Shown one piece after another: positions 1-9,935 of a stretch of 64,000 nt of DNA. Each line of letters begins with the position of its first letter. Position 1 is the first letter of the stretch. The stretch is from Chamaelirium japonicum. Its lineage: Eukaryota; Streptophyta; Magnoliopsida; Liliales; Melanthiaceae. The notes under the pieces were generated by a model. It saw nothing but the letters and a program-made list of their open reading frames with translations. It ran no database searches and was not told the origin of the DNA. Position numbers and translations under genes: made by a program. The DNA is taken from the NCBI GenBank assembly GCA_947650365.1, contig CANTAL010000143.1, positions 1 through 64,000 on the forward strand, written 5' to 3'.

Positions 1-885
1 TCCGGTCTAACACCGCATCTTCGAGCTTAATGTGCTGCTGGACAAGGGCGAATAGCTCGACGATCGTGCGGGGATCCTTGATTACCAGGGCGTCATGAAG
101 CTTGCTTCCCTCGGGGAGGGCGTTCCGGAACGCGCTCACCGTCATGCGATCTTGGCCGACAGCGTCCTCCAGAGCGAGGTAGGCGCTTCGGAAGCGCGTT
201 GCGAAGCTTCGAAGAGTTTCACGTGCTCCCATGGACAAAGTGAAGAGGGACTCGATCCTCTTAGGGGGCTGTATGTTGCACCGGTACTGCTCCAGAAACA
301 ACCTGGAGAGAGTTGGGAAGTCTGGAATGGTGCCCGACAGCAATTTGTGGAACCAATTTAACGCCGAGCCCGTCAAGTTGCTCGGGAAAGCCCGGCACAA
401 AACATGATCTTGGTCCCGGAAGAATAACAGCTTCCGGTAAGCCAATAGGTGGTCGACTGGATCTTGCGATCCATCGAACAGTACAAACTTAGGCGGGGTC
501 CAATGGTGACGGAAACCTCCTTGGTGCACCTCGCTTGTGAAGGGCGAGCTACCCCCGTTGGCGGCGAGGTCCTCCAGCAGGTCTACCATCGCGTTAGGTC
601 GCTGCCAGTGCCCGGGGAAAACTCCCAGAGGCTGCCGCGCAGGTCCTAGGTGGCCGTGCACGCTCCCCCGAGGGAGGTTCGGATCCGCCCCGCGGCGACC
701 CTCGGGGGCTACCGCTCGGCGGCCTCCTCGCTGTTCGCCCGTGGATTCCTTCATCGTGGCGGTTGGTCTGTGGGAGGCTGTTGCCTCTCGAGCTTCGGAA
801 GGTGTAGCCACCGCGGGCTCTTTCCCACGTCGCCGATGACGCGGGTCGCGATCCCGCTCTAGAGACCTTGCCTCCGACTCGTTAG
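1..885 (-). CDS. Element H gag, downstream part (partial, runs off left edge)
   Basis: Read on the minus strand from 885 to 1, this is a stop-free continuation of the gag frame that starts at 33,407. The two pieces join in frame once element G and one copy of its TSD are removed. The visible protein is about 450 residues. It has a basic, Arg/Ser/Pro-rich N-terminal region. From roughly base 480 leftward comes a typical Ty3/gypsy Gag core, with motifs such as HHWTPPKF, FDGSQDP and the W/F-rich stretch NWFHKLLSG followed by LFLEQYRC. Gag is the structural capsid-like protein that packages element RNA in cytoplasmic particles. The C-terminal part and pol lie outside the window. No stop or frameshift is visible, so this copy was probably intact until G inserted. 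Family level is secure; lineage is less so. Confidence 0.85.
881..885. repeat. TSD of element G, left copy (GTTAG)
   Basis: GTTAG lies directly before the TGTCACGCC LTR start at 886 and matches the five bases after the right LTR at 32,934-32,938. A 5-bp duplication is normal for Ty3/gypsy integrases. Joining the flanks through one copy restores the open gag frame of host element H. Confidence 0.93.
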
Positions 886-2885
886 TGTCACGCCCCGGAT
901 TCGATTACAAGGGTAAACCAGTCAAACCCGGGGGTGATGGGGTTATAAGGGTAAGTCAATGATATAAGGTTGCGAGGTTGCTTTTATTATTTAGTTATTT
1001 ATTACTAATTTTATCATTAACTATTTACTAGTTGATAGGGGATGGCTTTGAGGAGAAGCCTACCAATAGCTTGGCCTTGAGGAAAGGCCTACCGGGCATG
1101 AAGCTTTGAGAAGAAGCTTACCAAGGGAAACATTACTGATTCTGGCATTATTCAGAGCATCTAAAACATAGTTCCATAATTATTACATAACCAACTGGAA
1201 GTAATAAAAAGTAGCTAATAGCTCTAGTGTCCTCTCTCGATAGTTATTTAAGATCCTCTAGGAAGCGTCTGAGAAGGATCTACGGTACCTGAAAAGAGTA
1301 TGCAACAACGGGGTGAGTTTACTTGGTAAACTCAGTGAACAATTAACCCTAATCTAGCTAGGGTAAACCATAGTCGTACCCAGCCCTTCTAGAAGGCTAC
1401 GAGGGTGACAACCCATATATACACATATTACAAGTAAGTGAAATGAACTAGCTACACATGGCAATTCTACTATATTATAACTACAACTAGTACATATAAG
1501 ATAAATAATCATCCAGATCAAAAGTATGTAACTAATTACCGAAGGTTAGTTCTACCTACTTCTAAAGTGAACCGGCAGTTTTCTAACTGAGTCTGCCAAT
1601 AGAACCTGGGTCCAAGTGTACCTGGAGAGCCAGAAATACCCATATGGCCATAAGGGGGCTTGGTCTTTCACCACGGGGCACTCCCGCCCAACTTGCTTCT
1701 TCGGGGTCATTACCCAGGGGTGGACTACTAGGCCACTAGGGGCTTTACCGCCTGCCCAACCCTGTGACCCTACCTACTTGATTCGGATTATGCACAGGCG
1801 GTGGTTCACCTCCCATCCTGTGCACTCGGGTCCCCTACCCATGCCCGTTAGTAGTGAGTCTTCCCTCTGGGAAGAGAACCTCAACTGAGGAAGTACAATC
1901 ACCAGTCTCTCCATTGAGACCACCGGTCTCTCTACCGAGACCACCAGTCTTCGTTGCTCAATAGCAACTGGACTGCACCATGCGACCCATGGTCACCAAA
2001 CATAGTCATTCAACATAATATTAATAAATAATTAGTACAAGTATCTACTTGTTTGCATGCATCCTAGTGTGAATATAGGTTGAGTTAATCACCGTTACAG
2101 CTATCAAAATATTACATGCATGACTATTCAGAGGCAAGGGATAGTATGCCCACCTCCCACATGCAGTACCGGTTTCCCGCCTGCATGCATTGGACATACT
2201 ATGCCACATACGGTTTTATTTATTATTTTACAGATACAACTACAATCTACTCTAACTAGAATAGAATTAATCATGTTCACCTGGAGAATAGCTCGGTAAT
2301 CCACGCTCCTCACGCCTATCGGTCCGGTGTACCGTCGAAGGAGAAACTGACCATCATGGTTTGAAATGTATAAGTTGTTATATCCATAAATTAGTCAAAC
2401 TAGGGTTCTAAAAAGATTGGTTTAGGGATGAGGGACCCATGGGATCTGGTCTCGCTCGAATCCGACTTTGGTCGGAGGTTTTAGGGTCAAACCGGTGGAA
2501 ACCGGTCTACGATCGGTTCAAAAGGGTAAAGGGGTCTCTAGGGTCCCAAACTAGGTTCAATACATCGGCATCGATGATCTGAGCACGATGCCACTGGTTT
2601 CGTCCAATTTCGAGATCGAACGGAGAATTGGCGGTCAAACCACGGTGTACTGACTAGATCGGGCTCATGGATAAAATGGGACACTACACAGTATAGTTAC
2701 TGTACCTAACTATATCCAACAGGTAGGATTTTCCGAGCCGGTTGTAATGCCGCTGGTTTCGTTCGATTCCGAGATCGGACGAAGAAATGGCGGCTGAACC
2801 AAATTTAGATGGTTTACGGGTCTGGTTCAGGTGAACCAGATCGGTTCACTGTTGGGCCGGGTCTGCAGGTCTGCTGTGCACTTAG

Positions 2886-2948
2886 GCGGGTCGGGTTGCT
2901 GTGCAGTCAGGTCGGGTTGCAGTGCAGTCGGGTCGGGTTGCAGTATTA
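2886..2948. repeat. 21-bp tandem repeat in G 3' LTR
   Basis: About three copies of a G-rich 21-bp unit containing GGTCGGGTTGCAGTGCA. The same repeat occurs in the other LTR near 31,338-31,402, so it was present before insertion. Confidence 0.7.
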
Positions 2949-3493
2949 ATAGTTTCTACAAGCCCCGGGATAGATCTTTACTTACGAATCAGTCCGTTCT
3001 TCTTCTTCCCCTTAAAACCAGTGAAACAGGGGGGCTGTTTCTGTGCGATGGCGACGGCGGGGAGTCGGGTTTGGGTGCGCCCAAGGTGCCCGGCCGATCT
3101 TCCCCGCATCATCCCCACGGAGGAGACACGGGAGGAGGCAGCCGGTGCTCCATCGAAGCCCGGGAATGCTATGGCCGGAGGGGGTCCGCGGGTTTTGGGT
3201 TTGGGTTTGGTTTAGGGATGCACCGACGGTCATCGACGGGCTTGGTATTGGTCCTCCCGACGAGGACCGAAGGTGGGTTCGTGGTGGCGTTCTATACCCG
3301 AGTGGGCCTCGGCCAAGGGAGGAGGGAACGGTGGGGATAGGTTGGGTCGCGGAGTGCCGATGGGTCGCCGGTGGTTACAGCAAAGAAGAGAAAGGAGGAG
3401 GAGGGAAGGACTACCTGATGGGTTCGGGTTCGGTTTCGGAGTGGCTCGCCGCTGCGTGGATCGTCGGGCCGCTGCAACTCCTTCCCCTTCTCT

Positions 3494-3494
3494 C

Positions 3495-3537
<43 letters not shown>
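3494..3537. repeat. CT/GA microsatellite in G 3' LTR
   Basis: A (CT)n run. The matching run in the 5' LTR (about 31,951-31,977) is shorter by roughly a dozen bases. This accounts for most of the 13-bp length difference between the two LTRs and fits replication slippage after insertion. Confidence 0.85.
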
Positions 3538-4491
3538 ATATAATTATCTCTTCTTAGTTTTGCCGTTCTCTCTCTCTCGGTTCAGCCGTTCTCTCTCTCG
3601 GCTGGCCATTCTCTTTCTCTCTTTAGGTTCTTCATAGATATAGTAATGGGTTGTTATGGTGGTAATTAAAGAGAGTTTAAAAGATTAGTTGTTAACCCCT
3701 TAATTCCTAATAGAGAGGAATGAATAAAGGAACGGAAAATGTTGGGCTTATTACTCAAAATCTTGCTCGATCCTCCTCATCTGAATTTTAACATTTAATT
3801 ACCTTGGGGAGGAATAATTATGGGCCTTAAAGCCAGCTAGGAGGTTAGAAGTCAGGTCCTTGGGTTGGTCGGGCTCAGTCCCGCGCCCTGAAGTGGGCTC
3901 GGTAGGAACCCGGGTGCGATTCGAGTACCTACTGGGCTGAAAAGGATAATTAGTCGTAACTTATAATTAGGATGTCAGAATTGGGTCTAAGAGGATTCGT
4001 TGGAAAGCTTTCGTCGACATGAACGCGTCGGTGCTTGACATATTTTTTTTTCTAACTTATGGATCTCTTTAAAAGAAAGAAATACTTAAAAATTTAAAAT
4101 AGCAATTACTCATCACCCAGGTATCGGATCGACCCCAGCTCAGGCTCGTTGAAAAGGTCTCTCAGATCCCCACCCAACGTATCCAGCCTTGCTACGATCC
4201 GATTACCCGAACTTTCGTGGTAAATAAAACAATGTCAAATGTCAGCTAATTTATCGATATTCTAGGGTATAACTACCGAACTGCCGAAACTAGCTGCGCA
4301 TACACCCGATTACTGCACGGGACGCGCCATTGTGACCTGTTCGAAGCCATAGCAAAAGTGAACGTAAAATATTTCATGGGTTTACGACTTATTCTTCCAG
4401 AACAAGTCCAGAGAAAAAATCTGACTAAGAATGACGAAAATACCCAAGGCGAATTTTTATTATTCCCAAACTTAACACCGCAGGTGTTACA

Positions 4492-4504
4492 ACCTACACA
4501 CCTT
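4492..4504 (-). other. Element G polypurine tract (degenerate)
   Basis: On the minus strand the bases before the 3' LTR read AAGGTGTGTAGGT. This is where a plus-strand priming polypurine tract must lie. It is purine-rich but interrupted by T, so the call rests mainly on position. Confidence 0.5.
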
Positions 4505-4544
4505 AAAGAAATTTTCGTCCTCGAAAATTAGTTAGAATCAGAAA

Positions 4545-6312
4545 TCAAACATCAAAGAGATCAGGGTACAATCGCAACATATCGGACTCCACTTCCCAAG
4601 TGGCCTCATCCTCACCTCGATGACTCCATAAAATCTTGACCATCTTCATGGTCTTGGTGCGAAGCACCCTATCTTCGGAAGCTAAAACACGGATCGACCG
4701 CTCTTCAAAAGTGGCATCGGCATTTAGCTCCAAGTCTTGCCAATTTAGTACATGTGTCGGGTCTGGCATGTACTTCCGGAGCATCGACACGTGGAACACT
4801 GGGTGCACTGCTGAGAGTCGAGGTGGCAACGCCAGACGATACGCCACCTCTCTGACTCGATCTAGAATCTCGAACGGTCCCGTAAACCTCGGTGCTAGTT
4901 TTCCCTTCTTTCCGAACCGAAAGACGCCACGCTTAGAGGAAACTCGCAGAAAGACTTGGTCACCGACCTCAAACTCAAGGGGCCATCTACGAATATCCGC
5001 ATAACTCTTCTGTCTGCTTTGAGCTGTGCGGAGCCTTTCTCTGATAACCTGTATCTTCTCTGTAGTCTCCTGTACTAAGTCTGGTCCCAGAAGACTACGC
5101 TCTCCGACCTCTGCCCAACAGATGGGGGATCGACAAGGCCTCCCATACAGAGCCTCATAGGGAGCCATGCCAATGCTCGCTTGATAGCTATTGTTGTATG
5201 AGAACTCCACCAAGGGCAAGTGCTCATCCCAGCTACCTCCGAAATCTATAGAACACGCCCGAAGCATGTCTTCCAATATCTGGATGGTCCGCTCTGATTG
5301 ACCGTCTGTCTGGGGATGGAAGGCTGTGCTAAAGCATAGCTGTGTCCCCAACGCGGTCTGCAAACTCTTCCAGAACCCTGAGACAAACCTGGGATCTCGA
5401 TCAGAGACAATGGTCACTGGAATCCCATGCAATCTGACTATCTCTGCAATGTAGAGTCTGCTCAGCTCCGATAAAGTGGAAGTCGTTCGGACTGGAAGGA
5501 AGTGGGCAGACTTGGTCAGTCTATCCACAATCACCCATACTGAATCATGCTTGCTCCTGGTTAGAGGCAACCCCGAGACGAAATCCATCGTGATGTGCTC
5601 CCACTTCCACTCTGCTACAGGAAGGGGATGAAGGGGTCCCGCAGGCTTCTGGTGTTCTGCCTTAACCTGCTGACAGGTCAGACACTTGGCCACAAACTCA
5701 GCTACATCTCTCTTCATGCCATTCCACCAGAATTGGCTCTTCAAGTCTCGGTACATTTTGGTACTGCCATGGTGTACCATGTATAGAGAGCGATGCGCCG
5801 CTGTTAGAACCTCCTCTCGAATCTCCAGGTTCTTCGGTAGACATAGCCTCCTCTTATACCTCAGTCCGCCATCAGAATCAAGCAACCAGTCCTCTACTGC
5901 CTCTCCCCTTATCAGTCGAGAACGCATCTCCTCCAACTCCTCATCATCTGCCTGGGAGGCTATCACTTGTTTGACCAACGTAGGCTGCACCCGCACACTG
6001 AATAATCGAGTACTAGCGGGATCCTCTCGCACCAAAAGGTTATACCCTTCAACTGCTACAATAAAACTCTGTCTATCTGCAATCAGTTGAGACATCTTGC
6101 TCTTGAACTTCCTGTTGAGCGCATCTGCCACTACATTAGCCTTCCCAGGGTGATAAAAGAAGTTGTAGTTGAAGTCCTTCAAGACCTCAATCCACCTCCT
6201 CTGTCGGAGATTCAGGTCCTTCTGGGTACAGATATACCTCAGACTCTTATGATCACAATACATCTCGAAGTCTTCTCCATACAGGTAGTGCCGCCAAATC
6301 TTAAGCACAAAC
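4545..6312 (-). CDS. Element G pol, 3' part: RNase H end, integrase, chromodomain
   Basis: This is an uninterrupted minus-strand frame of about 588 codons ending in TGA at 4,545-4,547. It is the continuation of the pol frame broken at 26,297; the frames join through one CAAAC copy. Counting from L2 after the junction, RNase H residues include D19 (in CDHKSL) and D62 (in ADAL). The integrase zinc site has H172/H179-180 and C209/C212. The catalytic triad is D242, D303 and E339, with the D,D35E spacing of this integrase family. The last roughly 60 residues contain [14 protein letters not shown], the chromodomain-like tail of chromoviruses, thought to direct integration to marked chromatin. No stop or frameshift is seen, so only the copia insertion breaks it. 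There is no env-like frame between this stop and the LTR. Confidence 0.92.
6308..6312. repeat. TSD of copia A, left copy (CAAAC)
   Basis: CAAAC directly precedes the TGTTAGG start of copia A. It matches 26,297-26,301 after the CCAACA end. Removing A and one copy restores G's RNase H frame. Confidence 0.95.
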
Positions 6313-7687
6313 TGTTAGGATTGATGTGTTCTAAGCTTGTAAAACTTTATGTTTTAGTCTAATAAAGATTGATAGTTATTAATATATGAGATGCATATAG
6401 GTGCGTAACATAGTTACGTGTTCTTTAGGGAACAGAGAGCCATGGTTATATGGTAGTCCACTGAGTTGAAGACTAAGTGGATTGGTCCCGTATAACCTAA
6501 ATCAGTTCGCAGCTATGATCAGGTTGGTCGCCTCATCATGATAAGCTGTTGGCGATGACAGTTCATGGGATGTCTTCACCATGGTCATCACCAGGCACAG
6601 TGTCTGTGGCTAAACGGAACTAACACGGTGTACAGATCAGTGAGCAGACACTGGTACACTAAGCCGTGTTTCTGCTTAGGGTAAAACGGTCCTAAACCCT
6701 GAGGAACCACGACTGATGGACTAACCAGTTGCGTGGTGCTTTGGCGCACCAATGTGTGAAGATCCATATGCAGTGATCCAAAACCACGGTATACTGGGTT
6801 ACCCGGCTGGCGTTGCATTAGCGTGTCACTTCTGTAGGCCATCCACACCCCTGATGGGAGGTACATTCCTTGGTGTGACTTACACTGTACCAAACCCAGG
6901 CCTGGTGGTCATCAGTTTGACTGTTGACCGGGTTCGATTACTCGACGGGGTAATCAGAGGTATGATGTATAGGTCAACCTGGAAGGAACCATGTCATATG
7001 ATCATTCGAGTCTGACGGTAGTCTTCACCGCTCGAAGTGAATCATGGCATCAAGTGGAGGGACAGCGGGTTTACCACTACTAAGCGGAGAGCAGGGGTAT
7101 GGTGGAGAACATAGTAAGTCTGGGTGAATTGGAGTGCAGCCTGCGTCGCACTCTGGGTGGCTACGCAGGTTAACTCGAGCTCAGAGGATCGATGGTACAC
7201 TCGGGTAGTGTGTCGATCGAGCTTGAGTTGGAAGCCATGAACCCCGGTCCCCGATGGTTCCACCTTATCAACATTATGTAAGGTTCTTGAACCGTCTCCT
7301 CGGAACACCATAAGCATGAGGAAGAAAGAAGTATACGCTCCGTGTGTGCTTGGCACTAGAGCACGGTAGATGCGTAACTATATGCGAGTACTAAGGGATT
7401 GTGCCCGAGACTAGTACAGAGTCGCATGTAGTAATCCCTAGCCATAAGTGAACTTCGCTGCACAGGTGCGATGCACCAGGATGTGCTGCGAGTTGACTAG
7501 TTGACTTTGCTAGAGGCACCCTCCGGTGGCCTCAATTAATAGTAGGTAACTAGTAAAGATCACTTAAGAAGTGGCCGCTAGGTATCGCACGCTAGAAATG
7601 GTCAAAATAAGGCATCGGGGCGTTTTGGTAAAAACCTCACTCTGCCGGACCTCACTGTTGGCCGACCCTAGTAGTGAGGCACCTTGC

Positions 7688-7742
7688 TAGGGCCGGCCCT
7701 ATGATGTAGGGATAATAATCCCTCATCTATAGGGCCGGCCAT
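7688..7742. repeat. GGCCGGCC-bounded inverted repeat in copia U3
   Basis: An imperfect palindrome of about 55 bp. GGGCCGGCC occurs at both ends, and ATGTAGGGAT on the left pairs with ATCCCTCAT on the right around an AT-rich centre. The structure recurs in the other three LTRs (near 11,310, 19,170 and 25,550). It lies about 150-200 bp upstream of the TATA box, so it could be a regulatory element or a hairpin. Confidence 0.6.
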
Positions 7743-7896
7743 ATAGATAGGGATAGGGCGATAAAACGGTTAAGATCGAGTCCTAAAAAGTAGGAAAACG
7801 GATAAATACAACGAGAGATAAAAAGGAGATAATGGAGAGATAATAGTGGGAGGTCATTATCCCCTTGGATCCTTATCCAAGGGGGTTGGCCGGCCC

Positions 7897-7903
7897 TATA
7901 AAA
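7897..7903 (+). promoter_or_regulatory. TATA box, copia A 5' LTR
   Basis: TATAAAA within GGCCCTATAAAAGGGCC, in the expected place for the U3/R boundary. The same box is in all four family LTRs. Transcription probably starts about 30 bp downstream. Confidence 0.75.
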
Positions 7904-8444
7904 GGGCCTATGGAGCGCCGGCCCTATGGTCCAGAAAACCGAACCCCCCCTCCTCTCATCTCTCTAGTTCGCTCCCGTTTTATCTCCCGTTGCCCGCTTG
8001 CTACTTCGTCTTCCTCGCGTGGAGTTCTGAAGAAGGAGAAGGGTCGTTCTTCGGAGGCACTCAGAGATCCGAGAGCGACGTTCCGTGCATCGTGTGAGAT
8101 CGGGTGAAAAGAAGGCAACATCTCCATTCGTACCATCGGCATCTTCACGAACGATCTTCCGTCTCCATCGACAAAAAAGACAATTCTTCGCGGTTAAAAG
8201 ATCTGTACGAAAGGTATGTATAATCTAACATGTAGATCTAGCGAGCATTATGATTTGCATGCATGCTAGTTAATCATTACGCTAGATTGCCGTTAGGGGT
8301 TTTCGATTCTCATGCATACACATGCACACATATGTAGATTAGTTTCTATGAAAATTAAAATAGTGTAACGTGCACCATGAACGGTCTTTCGACCGCCAAA
8401 TCGCTTTCGCTGCGAGCCTCTAACCCGGATTAACCTCCAACAAT

Positions 8445-8456
8445 TGGTATCAGAGC
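8445..8456 (+). other. Primer binding site, copia A (iMet tRNA)
   Basis: TGGTATCAGAGC begins three bases after the LTR end and is complementary to the 3' end of plant initiator methionine tRNA. This is the usual primer for minus-strand synthesis in plant copia elements. Confidence 0.93.
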
Positions 8457-8639
8457 CGCATTAGTGGTGTGCATTTCATGTTTTTTTATGAAACCAACAT
8501 GTGTGCGCATGATGAATGCGTGAGATCATCGGGGTTCTTACGCTTAGATCATGCATATGTATAGATTGTGCTTGTTCTATTAATCATTCTTGTAGGGCGC
8601 CGCTATAAAAAATCTAGATCTATGCTTTGTTCTTGCTAC

Positions 8640-8655
8640 CGGGGGTCGGACCCCG
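8640..8655 (+). promoter_or_regulatory. Leader hairpin 1, copia A
   Basis: A CGGGG / CCCCG stem closes a GTCGGA hexaloop. The same 16 bases are in copia B at 12,270-12,285. It shares its loop with hairpin 2, about 360 nt downstream. Confidence 0.6.
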
Positions 8656-8999
8656 AGTTAGCAATTGTCTGGATTTGCTTTCTGTATGTGGATATATAAT
8701 TGAGCCGCAGATTGGGTGAGTGATGGGGGTTGACCATCCTCGGTTTCCCATGGCCTTTTCCTAGGTGTGTTTTCTTTTCTTTCTAGGAAATTGTGTACGA
8801 GCGAGCACTTGCTCGAAGCGTACTAGACTTTTTCGGTTACAGATCGAGAAGAAAGATGTGCCAAAGAAATTCACCATCGGGAGCGGAAGCGGAACCCTGG
8901 AGGATGAAGACGATCCGGCAAAGTGTTCGCGAGTGCGACAAAGGAGCCGGACCGAGGAACCTTGCGAAGAAAGCTAGAGGCCTGCGCTGTGCTAATTAG

Positions 9000-9021
9000 G
9001 TTCAGGGGTCGGACCCTGAAC
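9000..9021 (+). promoter_or_regulatory. Leader hairpin 2, copia A
   Basis: A perfect 8-bp stem, GTTCAGGG / CCCTGAAC, closes the same GTCGGA hexaloop as hairpin 1. It is identical in copia B at 12,630-12,651. A role in RNA packaging or dimerisation is only an inference. Confidence 0.65.
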
Positions 9022-9930
9022 TTAATTCAGTCTTTATGGTTGCTTTCTTTATTAGTTCTTTATGCTTCATATCGAACCCCGATGAGATAATGTGATTATC
9101 AGTTTTCAGAGGGATGCCTTTCCCCTCCGGTCCAAGCGACTGTTTGAGGTTAGTATCCCGCTAGATGACGCCTATTATCTATTTGACTTTTGATGTTAGT
9201 GGGATCCCATCACATAAGGTTATGCCACCATTAGGTTAGCACCCGACTAGTCGGGTGTGCCTATTTGGCCAGCATCGAAATCAAAGATGAGATGGAGATC
9301 CATTGAACATCAATTGTCAAATCTATAATCAAGGCACCATGACTAGTGGGAGTCCTTTCCAGTGAGTCTGACTCTAGGATTAGCTCCAGAGCATTAGCGT
9401 GATAACCAATTTTGCAAAGCATCGATATTCTTGGAATATGTAATGTGACCCTTGAATGGAGAAATCCACTTGAGGCAGGGACTATGATATTCCGAGAGTG
9501 ATTAATGCTAGGCGAAGGGCTTGAACGCTAGTGGGAGCATGGTGTGACCAGGGTCTAGTATTTAGGAGGTCGCTACCTTTGCATTTGCATAAATTCATAG
9601 TCGCAAAATAACCCTCAGAATAATAAGGGATGCAAGAGAGGACTTTTATAAGATCCTCTGGCCTCCACGGCCAATCGTTTTGTGTTTGGGTGGGGATGCA
9701 TACCTTCACACCCCCTAGGGTAGGAGCTGTGTGTTTCCATGCCAAATTACTTAATGACCTCCCTGAGGATATGGCGATTACGAGGCCAGGAGAGAAGGGC
9801 TTTTCACCCCATCCTAGTGGGGGCCGCATGAACTCCCGTGTCGTAATTACTTAGGCTCGTGGGTAAGCATATTAAGTACACGTGAGGTATTCGTTGCGAA
9901 GACAACGGTGATCACGTGGTACTGGCCAAA

Positions 9931-9935
9931 ATATA
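9931..9935. repeat. TSD of copia B, left copy (ATATA, from AGATA)
   Basis: ATATA precedes copia B; AGATA follows it at 19,932-19,936. The uninterrupted leader of B reads GAAAGATAACC at this point, so AGATA is the original target and the left copy has one G-to-T change. Confidence 0.8.

Larger units (their letters stand above)
886..4491 (-). repeat. Element G 3' LTR (3,606 bp)
   Basis: It begins TGTCACGCC on the plus strand and ends GGTGTTACA. It is collinear with the 5' LTR at 29,341-32,933. By eye I count roughly 39 substitutions over the pair, about 1.1%, plus small indels and a longer CT run in this copy. The ORFs seen inside it are present in both LTR copies but match no retroelement protein. 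I treat the whole stretch as non-coding LTR. Confidence 0.93.
6313..8442 (+). repeat. Copia A 5' LTR (2,130 bp)
   Basis: It runs from TGTTAGGATT to CCTCCAACA. A TATA box lies at 7,897-7,903, so U3 is about 1.6 kb and R-U5 about 0.5 kb. By eye it differs from the 3' LTR (24,170-26,296) at roughly 2.7% of positions. Short ORFs inside recur in all four LTR copies with differing ends and are not genes. Confidence 0.93.
8443..9935 (+). other. Copia A untranslated leader, first part
   Basis: About 1.49 kb of leader follow the LTR, including the primer site and two strong hairpins. It is interrupted at 9,935 by copia B and resumes at 19,932. It aligns along its length with the leader of B (12,071-13,560). 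ORFs here, such as a 115-codon minus frame near 9,482-9,829, are short and lie opposite the transcript. I regard them as chance. Confidence 0.85.

Noticed and set aside
3185-3218. Telomere-like TTTAGGG stretch
   Set aside because: Only one true TTTAGGG is present among GGGTTTT and GGGTTTGG variants in a G-rich part of the LTR.
2831-3557. Overlapping ORFs of up to 169 codons in the G 3' LTR, repeated at 31,285-31,999 in the other LTR
   Set aside because: They lie in LTR sequence, overlap in several frames and resemble no element protein. Their copy in the other LTR reflects LTR duplication, not a gene family.
4492-4544. Env-like gene between G pol and the 3' LTR
   Set aside because: Only about 50 bp separate the stop codon from the LTR.
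6588-7356. Repeated ORFs of 87-104 codons in all four copia LTRs (also near 10,211, 18,075 and 24,445)
   Set aside because: They are present because the LTR is present. Both strands are open over the same bases and their ends vary between copies.
9482-9854. 115-codon minus ORF and 74-codon plus ORF in the copia leader, repeated at 13,113-13,485
   Set aside because: Shadow frames in an untranslated leader. Conserved only as part of the element, with no recognisable domain.
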